In this document: positions 26,623-34,730 of the stretch, piece by piece
Position numbering within the stretch: the stretch's first letter is position 1
How the letters are laid out: each line of letters begins with the position of its first letter
DNA from: Oceanibaculum nanhaiense
GTDB lineage: Bacteria > Pseudomonadota > Alphaproteobacteria > Oceanibaculales > Oceanibaculaceae
DNA length: 64,000 bases
Direction of reading: 5' to 3'
Assembly: GCF_002148795.1 (NCBI RefSeq)
Contig: NZ_MPOB01000002.1
Span: 399,880 to 463,879, forward strand
Notes under the pieces: generated by a model
What the model was told of the DNA's origin: nothing
Database searches by the model: none
The model's input: the letters and a program-made list of their open reading frames with translations, nothing else
Program-made: the position numbers and the translations under genes

Positions 26623-27582
26623 CTACGCCGCCACCGTCTCGGCGAGGCAGTGGCCGGCAATCTGCTCGATATGGCGGTGGTCGGTGCCACAGCAGCCGCC
26701 CAGCACCACGGCCTTGTCCAGAATCCGCAGCAGGTTGCGGTACTGTCCGCCCAGCTCCTGCGGGTTGCCGTCGTCCAACGCGGTCGCGGCGTCCAGCTCG
26801 GCATGGCTGAGCGCCGAGGCGTTGGCGCGCAGGCCGCGAATGCGCCCGAGCCAGTCGCCCTTTTCGGCCAGCACGCCCTCGAAGTGCGTCGGGTGCGCGC
26901 AGTTGATCATGTAGTAGGCCGGCGCCTTGCCGGTCTCACGGTCCACCATCGCAATGGCGTCGCGCAGCGTCTGGCCGGTCGGCAGGCGTCCGTCGGTCTC
27001 CACGGTGAAGGAGATCACGATCGGCATGCCGGCCTTGCCGGCGGCCCGGGCGATGCCGATGGCCTCCTCAGCATAGTTCATGGTGATGGCGGAGATCATG
27101 TCGGTCTCGGTGCCGGCGAAGCACTTCACCTGCGCGGCATGATAGGCCTCGGCCTCGATGGCGCTCATCAGCCGGTCCGGCTGGTAGCCGTCGCCGCGCG
27201 GGCCGATGACGCCATTGATGACGATGGGCGTGCGGCCGGATTCCAGCTGCCAGCGCAGTGCTACCAGGAAGGCCACGCAGCGGCGATTCAGTTCGGCCAG
27301 CCGGTCCGCATCGTACCCCAGTTTCGCCGCCCAGTCGGGATTGGCGCGCCAGGTCGGCGTATCCAGCACGAAGCCGACACCATGCTGGCGGGCAACCTCG
27401 ATATAGCGGGTGAAATAGCGCTTCAGCCGGTCGCGGCCCGATTCCTCCTCCATCAGGGTGAAGGCGGCGAAATAGGGCAGTTCCATCGCGTCATGGAAAA
27501 CCAGCGTGGTTTCCAGTCCGCCATCGGTCAGAAGCCGGTTGCCGGAAAGCTGCGGCAGGTCGTGTCTGTATTTGCTCATCAA
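26623..27582 (-). CDS. homocysteine S-methyltransferase family protein
   Basis: Transfers a methyl group to a thiol such as homocysteine, using a zinc-bound thiolate; 319 residues, cytoplasmic. Seen: LTDGGLETTLVFHDAMELPY at the N-terminus (the GG-E-T-L block), the first zinc cysteine in YYMINCAHPTHFE near residue 226 and the GGCCGTDHRHI pair near residue 300. It resembles MmuM/Mht-type S-methylmethionine- or betaine-using enzymes, but this branch is broad and also contains selenium- and sulfonium-linked members. It stands alone, divergent from the TetR gene. AGGGGATTATTG lies upstream of the start at 27582. Confidence 0.85.
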   Translation of the reverse strand: MMSKYRHDLPQLSGNRLLTDGGLETTLVFHDAMELPYFAAFTLMEEESGRDRLKRYFTRYIEVARQHGVGFVLDTPTWRANPDWAAKLGYDADRLAELNRRCVAFLVALRWQLESGRTPIVINGVIGPRGDGYQPDRLMSAIEAEAYHAAQVKCFAGTETDMISAITMNYAEEAIGIARAAGKAGMPIVISFTVETDGRLPTGQTLRDAIAMVDRETGKAPAYYMINCAHPTHFEGVLAEKGDWLGRIRGLRANASALSHAELDAATALDDGNPQELGGQYRNLLRILDKAVVLGGCCGTDHRHIEQIAGHCLAETVAA

Positions 27583-27759
27583 TAATCCCCTGTTTGCTTT
27601 GCCCCATGGGGCGGGTGGCGGGGACTATACGGAGCGGGCGCGGAACAACTAGAAAACCCATGGCACGGCTGGAGCGGATTATTTTTCTTCTTTTGTCATA
27701 GGCCTGTATTGGACTTTCTGGAGCGCTTCGACTAAACAGGCGCCGGTATTTCAGAATTA

Positions 27760-27778
27760 ACTGTACTTGCGGTATAGT
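27760..27778. promoter_or_regulatory. probable TetR self-operator overlapping a -10 box
   Basis: ACTGTAC (27760-27766), TTGCG, GTATAGT (27772-27778): the arms match at six of seven positions. The right arm contains TATAGT, a good -10 element, only five bases before the ATG of the TetR gene. Binding there would block the gene's own promoter and could also affect the divergent methyltransferase gene. Confidence 0.5.
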
Positions 27779-27783
27779 GGGCC

Positions 27784-28410
27784 ATGAACCAGATGCCCCC
27801 GAAACGGCGTGGCGACGCCCGCGAGAAGATACTGGAACTGGCCGAATCGGCGGTTCTGGCGAAGGGATTCACCGCGACCTCGATTGATGAGCTGGTCGCG
27901 GGTGCGGGCATCACCAAGAGCGGCTTCTTCTATCATTTCAAGGATAAGAACGCGCTCGCCAAGGCGATGATCCTGCGCTACCTGGAGCGCGACCAGACAT
28001 TGCTGGACGATCTGTTCCGCCGTGCCGACGAGCTGAACGAGGACCCGCTGCATGGTTTCCTGGTCGGGCTGAAGATGTTCGTCGAGCTGATGGCTGATCT
28101 GCCGGATAATTATCCGGGCTGCCTTGCCGCTTCCTTCTGCTATCAGGATCAGCTGTTCGACGCCGAGATCCGCGACCTCAATGCGCAGGGTATGCTGGAA
28201 TGGCGGCAGCGCTTCCGCGCCCGCTTCGAGGCGATTGCCGGGCGCTACCCGCCGCGCGAACCGGTGGATATGGAAGCCCTGGCCGACATGACAACGGTGC
28301 TGGTCGAGGGCGGGCTGATCCTGGGCCGCGCGCTGCAGGATTCCAGCATCCTGCCGCGCCAGATCCTGATGTTCCGCGATTATGTGCGGCTGGTCTTCGC
28401 GCCGGGCTGA
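27784..28410 (+). CDS. TetR/AcrR family transcriptional regulator
   Basis: DNA-binding repressor, 208 residues, normal length. The N-terminal helix-turn-helix is clear: FTATSIDELVAGAGITKSGF followed by FYHFKDKNALAKAM (residues about 25-60). The C-terminal ligand domain contains PDNYPGCLAASFCYQDQLFD, as in the TetR_C group of YxaF/LmrA-like regulators. No Shine-Dalgarno sequence precedes the ATG, and the -10 box ends five bases upstream, so the message may be leaderless. Candidate targets are its own promoter and the divergent methyltransferase. Confidence 0.92.
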   Translation: MNQMPPKRRGDAREKILELAESAVLAKGFTATSIDELVAGAGITKSGFFYHFKDKNALAKAMILRYLERDQTLLDDLFRRADELNEDPLHGFLVGLKMFVELMADLPDNYPGCLAASFCYQDQLFDAEIRDLNAQGMLEWRQRFRARFEAIAGRYPPREPVDMEALADMTTVLVEGGLILGRALQDSSILPRQILMFRDYVRLVFAPG

Positions 28411-28419
28411 TTTGCGCCG

Positions 28420-30051
28420 TTACAGCCCGCCATGTACAAGCCGGCCGCCCAGCAGGGTGGCGGTCACGCCGACCTCGCGGATTTCCTCCGCCGGGATGCT
28501 GAAATAATCGCGGTCCAGCACGGCGATGTCGGCCAGCTTGCCGGGTTCCAGCGATCCCTTCACGGCTTCCTCGCGGCCTGACCACACCCCCAGAACCGTA
28601 TAGGCGCGCAGGGCTTCCTCCGCCGTTACCGCCTCGGCCTCGTCCAGCGACGCGCCGGTCTGCGCCTTGCGGTTCACCATCGACCACAAGGCGAAGAACG
28701 GGTTCGGGTCGCACACCATGGCGTCGGAATGGCCGGGGGCGGGGATGCCGGCATCGATCAGGCTGCGGTGCGGCCACATCCAGCGCATCGCCGCCTCGCC
28801 GCGATTGGCGCGGTAGGCCTCGCCCAGATCATACATGAAGCCGGTGGCGGAGCTGTCCACCGCGCCGACCCGCTTCAGCCGCTCCAGGATCGGTGGGGTG
28901 ACGTAGCAGCAATGCTCGACCCGCATGCGGTGATCCGCCACCGGATGCGCGGCCAGGCAATGCTCGATCACGTCCAGCGCGAAATCGATGCCGCGGTCGC
29001 CCACGCCCTCGATCATCACCTGCAGCCCGCCCTTGTGCGCGGCAAGCGCGCGCAACTTCAGATCTTCCAGCTCGTACAGCAGCATGCCGGTGTTCGGCTC
29101 GGGCTCGCCCTCAATGCGCGTGCCGACATAGGGCTCGTAATAGGCGGCGGTGCGGCCGGAGGTGGAGCAGTCCGGACACCATTCGACGCCGATGATGCGC
29201 ACCATGTCGTCGCCGAAGCCGGAGCGGATGCCGGCCTTCACATAGGATTCCACCAGCCCGTCCTCACGGCCGGAGACGATGATGCCGACGCGCATGCGCA
29301 GCCGCTCCTGCTGGCGCAGCAACTGATAGGCCTGGATCGAACGGCTGCCGGCCAGCGAGTTATAGACGGTGGTGATGCCGTAACGCGCCCAGTCATCGAA
29401 CACCTTCTCCAGCCCATCGGCAAGGCGGGCGGGCGTGTCGGCGCCGTGGATCATTTCGAGGAACAGATGCACCGCCGTTTCCCGCATCAGGCCGGTCAGC
29501 TCCCCGGTTTCTGGGTGATGGTCGAAGCGGCCGAAGGCGGGGTCGGGCGTGTCGCGGTCGATGCCCAGCTCCTGGAAGGCGCGGGAATTGGCGAGGCCGA
29601 TATGCCCGTCGGTGCGCAGGATGAAGAGCGGCCGCCCCTGGCCCGCCGCATCCAGCTCCGCCAGTGTTGGGTAGCCGCCGGACTTGTTCTCGTTCAGCCG
29701 GTAGGCGACCACCCACTCGTCCGTGCCGCGCGCGGCGGCGACATCGGACAGCCGCGCCAGCAGGGCGGCGCGCGACTGGATGCGGTTCGGGCCGACATCC
29801 TCCCACCCGGCGAGGCGGGCGGCATAGCTGTCCGGGTGGCAGTGGCTGTCCACGATGCCGGGGATGGCGGTACGCCCGCCAAGGTCCATGATCTTCGTCT
29901 CCGGTCCGCTCAGCCCGTCCAGATCACCCTCGCCGCCGACGGCCAGGATACGCCCGTCGCGGATGGCAAGCGCGCTGGCGATGCTGCTGCGCGCGTCCAG
30001 CGTGTGGATGCGCCCGTTGCGCAGGATCAGGTCGGCGGCCAGTCGCGGCAT
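28420..30051 (-). CDS. YtcJ-like amidohydrolase with altered metal-site residues
   Basis: 543 residues from ATG 30051, which follows GGGGGGAGAGAACC; an ATG at 30078 is in frame but has no such site. The fold markers are normal: MPRLAADLILRNGRIHTLDA, the metal pair in GIVDSHCHPDSY, HRMRVEHCCYV and the aspartate in PGHSDAMVCDPNPFF. Two positions differ from the family pattern. The lysine expected in the 'VKxxxDGS' motif is E290 (GVEWCPDCSTSGRTA), and the histidine expected in 'HAIGD' is E348 (MIEGVGDRGIDFA). The site may hold one metal, a different metal or none. It ends nine bases after the TetR stop (convergent). Substrate unknown. Confidence 0.82.
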   Translation of the reverse strand: MPRLAADLILRNGRIHTLDARSSIASALAIRDGRILAVGGEGDLDGLSGPETKIMDLGGRTAIPGIVDSHCHPDSYAARLAGWEDVGPNRIQSRAALLARLSDVAAARGTDEWVVAYRLNENKSGGYPTLAELDAAGQGRPLFILRTDGHIGLANSRAFQELGIDRDTPDPAFGRFDHHPETGELTGLMRETAVHLFLEMIHGADTPARLADGLEKVFDDWARYGITTVYNSLAGSRSIQAYQLLRQQERLRMRVGIIVSGREDGLVESYVKAGIRSGFGDDMVRIIGVEWCPDCSTSGRTAAYYEPYVGTRIEGEPEPNTGMLLYELEDLKLRALAAHKGGLQVMIEGVGDRGIDFALDVIEHCLAAHPVADHRMRVEHCCYVTPPILERLKRVGAVDSSATGFMYDLGEAYRANRGEAAMRWMWPHRSLIDAGIPAPGHSDAMVCDPNPFFALWSMVNRKAQTGASLDEAEAVTAEEALRAYTVLGVWSGREEAVKGSLEPGKLADIAVLDRDYFSIPAEEIREVGVTATLLGGRLVHGGL

Positions 30052-30182
30052 GGTTCTCTCCCCCCGGTTCAAGGCCAATGAAGCTTGGCAGGATTTGTCA
30101 GGAGAGAAAACAGCTTTGCGGCCTGAAGGAGGGTTGGCACCACATGGTTGACGCTGCCGCCGGCTCTGTGCACAGTAGGGAC

Positions 30183-30233
30183 ATGATTATTCGCGCGGCA
30201 GCCCTTCTACGACTTCTAGGCCCGACCTCCTGA
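30183..30233 (+). CDS. leucine-rich leader peptide of leuA
   Basis: Sixteen codons: MIIRAAALLRLLGPTS. Four leucines come as CTT CTA, Arg, CTT CTA. CTA is rare in this GC-rich coding style, which favours CTG strongly, so the run would be sensitive to charged leucine tRNA. The stop codon sits inside the hairpin that follows. Ribosome-mediated attenuation of leuA by such peptides has been predicted in Alphaproteobacteria; that this is one is an inference. The ATG lies where a transcript from the proposed promoter would begin, so the peptide may be leaderless. Confidence 0.6.
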   Translation: MIIRAAALLRLLGPTS

Positions 30234-30243
30234 GGGAGGCGGG
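30220..30243 (+). promoter_or_regulatory. hairpin over the leader-peptide stop codon
   Basis: CCCG-A-CCTCC, then the stop codon TGA, then GGGAGG-C-GGG: the two arms pair with one mismatch. It is followed by ATTACG, not by a T-run. A ribosome at the leader stop would open it. Confidence 0.5.
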
Positions 30244-30285
30244 ATTACGCACGTCGTCGATCTGTCCGTTGCTGCCGGTTTAATC

Positions 30286-30378
30286 ATGTTCCCTTTATCG
30301 ATTCTCGACTCCCTCTTTGCCTCCCGGCTTGCCTTTCTGGCGCTGGCGGAGCGACTGCGCGGCGGTCGTCGGGCCTAG
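30286..30378 (+). CDS. second small ORF in the leuA leader
   Basis: Thirty codons from ATG 30286 to TAG 30376, starting MFPLSILDSLF and ending RGGRRA, with seven leucines. The end overlaps the CGGGC/GCCCG hairpin. No clear ribosome site precedes it, and it may be chance, but its place between the leader peptide and leuA makes it worth testing. Confidence 0.25.
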   Translation: MFPLSILDSLFASRLAFLALAERLRGGRRA

Positions 30379-30466
30379 ACGGTAGCCCGGCGGCCGTAGC
30401 TCCTGCCGCATTCGCCCCACCTCATAAAAAGCATGCCTCATAAAAAGATAGTCCGGAGTCGCTTCC

Positions 30467-32143
30467 ATGTTGACCAATCCCGAAACCAAGTACCGCCGCT
30501 TTACCACCGTCGATCTGCCTGACCGCACCTGGCCGTCCAAACGCATCGAGAAGGCGCCGATCTGGCTGTCCACCGATCTGCGCGACGGCAACCAGTCGCT
30601 GATCGACCCGATGGATGGCGAGAAGAAGCGCCGTTTCTTCGATCTGCTGGTGGCTTCCGGCTTCAAGCAGATCGAGGTGGGATTCCCGTCCGCCTCGCAG
30701 ACCGAGTTCGATTTCATCCGCAGCCTGATCGAGGAAAACCGCATCCCCGACGACGTCACCATCCAGGTGCTGACGCAGTCGCGCGAGGATCTGATCCGCC
30801 GCAGCTTCGAATCGCTGAAGGGCGCGAAGCAGGCCATCGTCCATCTGTACAACGCCACCTCGCCCAGCTTCCGCCGCACCGTGTTCAACATGGAAAAGGC
30901 GGATGTGGTGAAGCTGGCGGTGGCGGGTGCAAAGCTGTTCGTCGAGGAAGCGGCGAAGCAGCCGGACACCAAATGGACCTTCCAGTATTCGCCGGAAACC
31001 TTCTCTGCCACCGAGCCGGATTTCGCCGTCGAGGTGTGCGAGGCGGTGCTGGATGTCTGGCAGCCGACGCCGGAGAATCCCGCCATTCTGAACCTGCCGG
31101 CGACGGTGGAGGTGGCCGGCCCGAACATCTATGCCGACCAGATCGAATATTTCTGCCGCACCATCTCGCGCCGTGATTCGGTGATCGTCAGCGTGCATCC
31201 GCATAATGACCGGGGCACCGGCGTGGCAGCGGCGGAATTCTCGGTGATGGCCGGCGCCGACCGCATTGAGGGCTGCCTGTTCGGCAATGGCGAGCGCACC
31301 GGCAATGTCGATCTGGTGACGCTGGCGCTGAACCTCTACACCCAGGGCATCAATCCGGGGCTGGATTTCTCCGACATGCGCAACGTCGTGCGCACGGTGG
31401 AATACTGCAATCAGCTGCCGGTGCATCCGCGCCACCCCTATGCGGGGGAGCTGGTGTTCACCGCCTTTTCCGGCTCGCATCAGGACGCCATCAAGAAGGG
31501 CTTCGCCGCGCAGGAGAAGCGCAACGACGAATATTGGGACGTGCCCTATCTGCCGATCGACCCGGCGGATGTCGGCTGCTCCTACGAGGCGGTGATCCGG
31601 GTGAACAGCCAGTCCGGCAAGGGCGGCGTCGCCTGGGTGCTGGAACAGGACAAGGGCCTGCAGCTGCCGCGCCGCATGCAGATCGACTTCTCCCGCCAGG
31701 TGCAGGAGATTTCCGATCGCACCGGCAAGGAGATGACGGCCCCGGCGATCTGGCAGGCCTTCGAGGAATCCTACTGCCTCACCGGGCCGCAGCGTTTCGA
31801 CCTGATCGAATATGACGATACCGGCGCGCGCAAGCCGGGGCAGGACCGGGTGTTCGTCGGCCGCATCAATGTGGACGGCAAGGAACGTTCGATCAGCGGC
31901 AAGGGCAACGGCCTGATCTCCGGCATGCTGGAGGCGCTGAAGGCCGATTGCGGCATGGAGCTGGAGGTGCTCGACTATCACGAGCATGCGCTGCGCAAGG
32001 GCTCCGACGCGCAGGCCGCCGCCTATGTCGAATGCCGCACGCCGGACGGGCGCACCCTGTTCGGGGTCGGCATCGATGCCGATGTCGCCATTGCCTCGGT
32101 GAAGGCGGTGCTCAGCGCCGCCAATGTCGCCTCGAAGGGGTAA
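30467..32143 (+). CDS. leuA: 2-isopropylmalate synthase, LeuA2 type
   Basis: First committed enzyme of leucine biosynthesis: acetyl-CoA plus 2-ketoisovalerate gives 2-isopropylmalate. 558 residues, the length of the second LeuA class, with ends [20 protein letters not shown] and the C-terminal allosteric domain. Seen: the metal and substrate motif [15 protein letters not shown] near residue 40, [14 protein letters not shown], the [14 protein letters not shown] metal histidines near residue 245, and [15 protein letters not shown], the GNGERTG signature. The last 130 residues form the leucine feedback domain. The ribosome site is TCCGGAG ten bases before ATG. Regulation by the upstream leader is likely. 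No other leu gene is nearby. Confidence 0.95.
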   Translation: MLTNPETKYRRFTTVDLPDRTWPSKRIEKAPIWLSTDLRDGNQSLIDPMDGEKKRRFFDLLVASGFKQIEVGFPSASQTEFDFIRSLIEENRIPDDVTIQVLTQSREDLIRRSFESLKGAKQAIVHLYNATSPSFRRTVFNMEKADVVKLAVAGAKLFVEEAAKQPDTKWTFQYSPETFSATEPDFAVEVCEAVLDVWQPTPENPAILNLPATVEVAGPNIYADQIEYFCRTISRRDSVIVSVHPHNDRGTGVAAAEFSVMAGADRIEGCLFGNGERTGNVDLVTLALNLYTQGINPGLDFSDMRNVVRTVEYCNQLPVHPRHPYAGELVFTAFSGSHQDAIKKGFAAQEKRNDEYWDVPYLPIDPADVGCSYEAVIRVNSQSGKGGVAWVLEQDKGLQLPRRMQIDFSRQVQEISDRTGKEMTAPAIWQAFEESYCLTGPQRFDLIEYDDTGARKPGQDRVFVGRINVDGKERSISGKGNGLISGMLEALKADCGMELEVLDYHEHALRKGSDAQAAAYVECRTPDGRTLFGVGIDADVAIASVKAVLSAANVASKG

Positions 32144-32172
32144 TTGGCCCCTGACGACGATCATTCTCTCTG

Positions 32173-32277
32173 ACCGTCACCCCCGGGCTTGTCCCGGGGG
32201 TCCATGTTTCAGCTTACTGAAACGAGGCCGAAGCAAGCTGATGCCTGGATTCCCGGCACAAGGCCGGGAATGACGGT
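32173..32277. repeat. 105-base compound palindrome between convergent genes
   Basis: The outer arms ACCGTCA (32173-32179) and TGACGGT (32271-32277) enclose three perfect hairpins: ACCCCCGGG/CCCGGGGGT (32179-32201), GTTTCAG/CTGAAAC (32206-32223) and ATTCCCGGC/GCCGGGAAT (32249-32271). It shares GTCA...TTCCCG words with 13331-13377. This is a typical dispersed intergenic repeat; it may also end transcription of leuA and of the convergent operon. Confidence 0.8.
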
Positions 32278-32306
32278 AAGGAAAAGCGAGTAGCTTCCTG
32301 ACCTTC

Positions 32307-32669
32307 CTACGCCCCCTGTCGGCCGGGGCTCTGGGACCGGCCCGCCGAAGCGATCCGGGCTAGCGGTTTCAGCCAGGCGCTTCGCCAGGTCAGCGTCGCG
32401 ACTGTCGCCAGCCCGCCGACGCTGAGCCCCACCACCCACAGGATGCTGCCGAAGCTGGCGCCGTCGCGCTCCAGCGACAGGGCCAGTGCCAGCGCCAGCA
32501 GCCCATAGCCGGCGAGGCGCAGCGGCAGGGTGCGCCCGGCAGGCATATCGCGCTGGCTGGGGCGCTGGCCGGTGACGCGTTCCCAGTGTTTCTCCTGGCT
32601 CAGCGCCAGCAGGGCGAAGCCCAGATAGCTGGCGGCCAGAATCAGGGTCAGCAGGATCGTCTCAGGCAT
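32307..32669 (-). CDS. DUF3325-type small membrane protein
   Basis: 120 residues with three to four membrane segments: MPETILLTLILAASYLGFAL, LAGYGLLALALALSL and ILWVVGLSVGGLATVATL. The start at 32669 overlaps the end of the PepSY gene by eight bases. DUF3325 proteins sit beside PepSY-TM and DUF3649 proteins in siderophore-uptake loci; their molecular role is unknown. A Trp-Arg-Ser motif (LTWRSAWLKPLARIA) near the end is typical. It is the last gene of the operon. Confidence 0.75.
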   Translation of the reverse strand: MPETILLTLILAASYLGFALLALSQEKHWERVTGQRPSQRDMPAGRTLPLRLAGYGLLALALALSLERDGASFGSILWVVGLSVGGLATVATLTWRSAWLKPLARIASAGRSQSPGRQGA

Positions 32670-34251
32670 GTTGTTGCTCCGGCTTGTCGGTGCGGATGGT
32701 GCGCGATGGCGATGACACCGCCTGTTGCGCGGCGACGGTCTGGCGGCGCTGCAGGCGGATGGCGGTTGCCAGCGCGATGGCACCGCCCGCCAGCATCACC
32801 GAATCCATGCCGAACACCGGCCAGTTGCCCTGCATCAGGGTGCGCAGCATATGGTCGCCGGTGGTGATGGCGTTCAACAGCACGGCCAGCAGCGCCGCGG
32901 CGGCAGTGGCGTAGCATTGCTCGATCCAGCCGCGCTTCGTGCGCATCCAGGCATGGGCGAAGCTCAGTACCCAGATGGCGAAGAAGCCCCAGAATTCGAT
33001 GTCCGCGCGATGCTCCAGCCCCAGCGGCAGCAGCCGGTTCACGATGAAGAAGCCCAGCGTGGCGAGGATGATGCCGGTGGTGCTGCCGATGGTCAGCCCC
33101 TCGACGATGCGCACGCCGCGCAACCCCTGCTGGGTGTGGCGCTTGCGCCGCGATTCCAGCCAGAACAGGAAGCCGGTGACGATCAGCACGCAGCCCGACA
33201 GGCCGAGGGTGAAATAGACCCAGCGCAGCGTCCAGTGCCGGAACTGGATGAAATGCAGGCCGGAGATGAAGCGCTGACTGTTCAGGACCGGCTTGCCGAT
33301 ATGATGGTGCAGCACCGCGCCGCTTGCGGCGTCGAAATACACCCGGTCCAGCGACATGGTGACCTTGTTGTCGTAGGATTGCCGCATCTCGACATAGCCA
33401 TTGGCATCGCCCGGATGGTGGATGCGGACGAAGAAGGGCTTTGTGCCGTCGCCCCAGAGCCGGACAGCCTCCGCCGCCATAGCGTCCAGCGATCCGATGC
33501 TGCCGGGCTGTCCCGCACGGTCGCGCGAATAGCTGCCAAAGGCCTCCTGGAAATAGGCCTTCTCGTCCTTGTCGTAGAGAATATCGGAGGCGGCCGGGAA
33601 ATAGATCGTCACGAAGATGATCAGGCCCGACAGGGTTATGAGAAAATGGAAGGGCAGGGCCAGCACGCCGGTCACATTGTGCAGGTCCAGCGCCACCCGC
33701 GGTGTCTTCCTGTCGGTGCGGAAGGTGAAGAAATCCTTGAATATCTTCACATGCACGATAACGCCGGAGACCAGCAGCGCCATCATCGCCATGCCGGCGA
33801 GGCCGACCAGCCAGTAGCCGACGCCGCCGGCGTTGGCGCGCAGATGCAGGCTGTAATGGAACGGGAAGATGAAGCCGGTGCCGCCCTTGGTGCCGGCCTC
33901 GGGCAGCACCTCGCCGGTCGCGGGATCGACGAACCTGCTCTTGAAGCCGTCCTTGCCGCGATAGCCGACCCGGGCCATCGGCGCGCGTTCTGCCGGCGGG
34001 ATGATGAAGCCGTTGCGGGCGCCTTCCTCCCTGTTGGCCTCCATGTCGGACAGCAATATGTCGCGCAGCGTGTCCAGCTTCACCGGCGTTTCCGTTGGCG
34101 CGAGGCGCGTCATCGGCATCATCCAGCGGTCGATCTCGCGGTCGAACACGCTGAGCGTGCCCATCCAGAAGATCGCGAACAGCAGCGCGCCGATGACCAC
34201 GCCCGCCCAGGTGTGCAGCCAGTTCATCGAGGCCCGGAAACCCTGTTCCAT
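32662..34251 (-). CDS. PepSY-associated TM protein (PiuB-like)
   Basis: 529 residues, inner membrane. Seen: the first membrane segment WLHTWAGVVIGALLFAIFW near residue 15, a periplasmic PepSY-like part near residues 40-130, membrane segments near 140-160, 190-215 and 340-365, and a C-terminal group of four. FHYSLHLRANAGGVGYWLVG and LDLHNVTGVLALPFHFLITL contain conserved histidines often proposed to bind haem or iron. Proteins of this type (PiuB, FsrB, FoxB-like) reduce ferric siderophores at the inner membrane. The Fur-like box upstream supports an iron role. The start lies 27 bases after the DUF3649 stop. Confidence 0.85.
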   Translation of the reverse strand: MEQGFRASMNWLHTWAGVVIGALLFAIFWMGTLSVFDREIDRWMMPMTRLAPTETPVKLDTLRDILLSDMEANREEGARNGFIIPPAERAPMARVGYRGKDGFKSRFVDPATGEVLPEAGTKGGTGFIFPFHYSLHLRANAGGVGYWLVGLAGMAMMALLVSGVIVHVKIFKDFFTFRTDRKTPRVALDLHNVTGVLALPFHFLITLSGLIIFVTIYFPAASDILYDKDEKAYFQEAFGSYSRDRAGQPGSIGSLDAMAAEAVRLWGDGTKPFFVRIHHPGDANGYVEMRQSYDNKVTMSLDRVYFDAASGAVLHHHIGKPVLNSQRFISGLHFIQFRHWTLRWVYFTLGLSGCVLIVTGFLFWLESRRKRHTQQGLRGVRIVEGLTIGSTTGIILATLGFFIVNRLLPLGLEHRADIEFWGFFAIWVLSFAHAWMRTKRGWIEQCYATAAAALLAVLLNAITTGDHMLRTLMQGNWPVFGMDSVMLAGGAIALATAIRLQRRQTVAAQQAVSSPSRTIRTDKPEQQHA

Positions 34252-34278
34252 ATCTTCCGTCCTTATCGGCTTTTCAGG

Positions 34279-34614
34279 TTATACCGACAGCCAATGGACC
34301 AGCGTCTGACCCATCGCGGTCCCGGCCAGCGTTACCGCCAGCAGGCGAGGCAGGCTGCGTTCGGCAAAGCCCCAGATCAGCACCAGCAGATAGAGCACGA
34401 AGCCCAGCATGGTCATCAGGATGACGGCCTCGCTGCGCGCCATGCCGAGGCCGGCCAGCCCGGCGGCGCCCAGCGCGACAAGGGCCGCGCTGAGGAAATA
34501 GCCGCCGCCGACAATCGCCAGCAGCCGCAAGGCCAGCAGCAGGCCGGCGCGGATATGCTGGCCCCTGTTATGGGCGGGGGCTTGGTGGGTCATGGTTCCG
34601 GCCATCGCTGTCAT
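34279..34614 (-). CDS. DUF3649-type small membrane protein
   Basis: 111 residues with three predicted membrane segments, including LLALRLLAIVGGGYFLSAAL, ILMTMLGFVLYLLVLIWG and LLAVTLAGTAMG. DUF3649 is found almost only next to PepSY-TM proteins and TonB-dependent siderophore receptors. TGAGGCCGGC precedes the start at 34614; later ATGs at 34605 and 34593 are possible. First full-size gene of the three-gene iron-related operon. Confidence 0.75.
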   Translation of the reverse strand: MTAMAGTMTHQAPAHNRGQHIRAGLLLALRLLAIVGGGYFLSAALVALGAAGLAGLGMARSEAVILMTMLGFVLYLLVLIWGFAERSLPRLLAVTLAGTAMGQTLVHWLSV

Positions 34615-34649
34615 GCCGGCCTCAGGTACGGCAAGGGGTACGAGCGCAT
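34611..34649 (-). CDS. possible 12-residue upstream ORF coupled to DUF3649
   Basis: ATG 34649 to TGA 34611 encodes MRSYPLPYLRPA. It has a strong ribosome site (AGAGGGAGCCTC) and its stop overlaps the DUF3649 start as ATGA. It may serve to couple translation. It could be chance. Confidence 0.3.
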   Translation of the reverse strand: MRSYPLPYLRPA

Positions 34650-34711
34650 GAGGCTCCCTCTTTGCGAATCAGTATCAGTGGAGTCTGCTACCGCCCGTTA
34701 TAGTCGCAAAC

Positions 34712-34730
34712 GAGAATGATCCTCAATAAC
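34712..34730. promoter_or_regulatory. Fur-like box upstream of the DUF3649/PepSY operon
   Basis: GAGAATGATCCTCAATAAC matches the 19-base consensus GATAATGATAATCATTATC at 14 positions. It lies about 100 bases before the DUF3649 start, between that operon and the divergent PAS gene. In alphaproteobacteria RirA or Irr can replace Fur in iron control, so the acting regulator is uncertain. Confidence 0.5.

Larger units (their letters stand above)
30052..30466 (+). promoter_or_regulatory. 415-base leader region of leuA
   Basis: This region has no full-size gene. Seen in order: a possible promoter TTGACG (30148-30153), 17 bases, CACAGT (30171-30176); the leucine-rich leader ORF 30183-30233; a hairpin over its stop codon (30220-30243); a second leucine-rich small ORF 30286-30378; a CGGGC/GCCCG hairpin (30370-30389); and a direct repeat CCTCATAAAAAG at 30420-30431 and 30436-30447. 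A classical poly-T terminator was not found, so attenuation may act by another route. Confidence 0.6.

Noticed and set aside
32725..34719. 664-codon open frame on the plus strand
   Set aside because: Antisense to the PepSY and DUF3649 genes and without family similarity.
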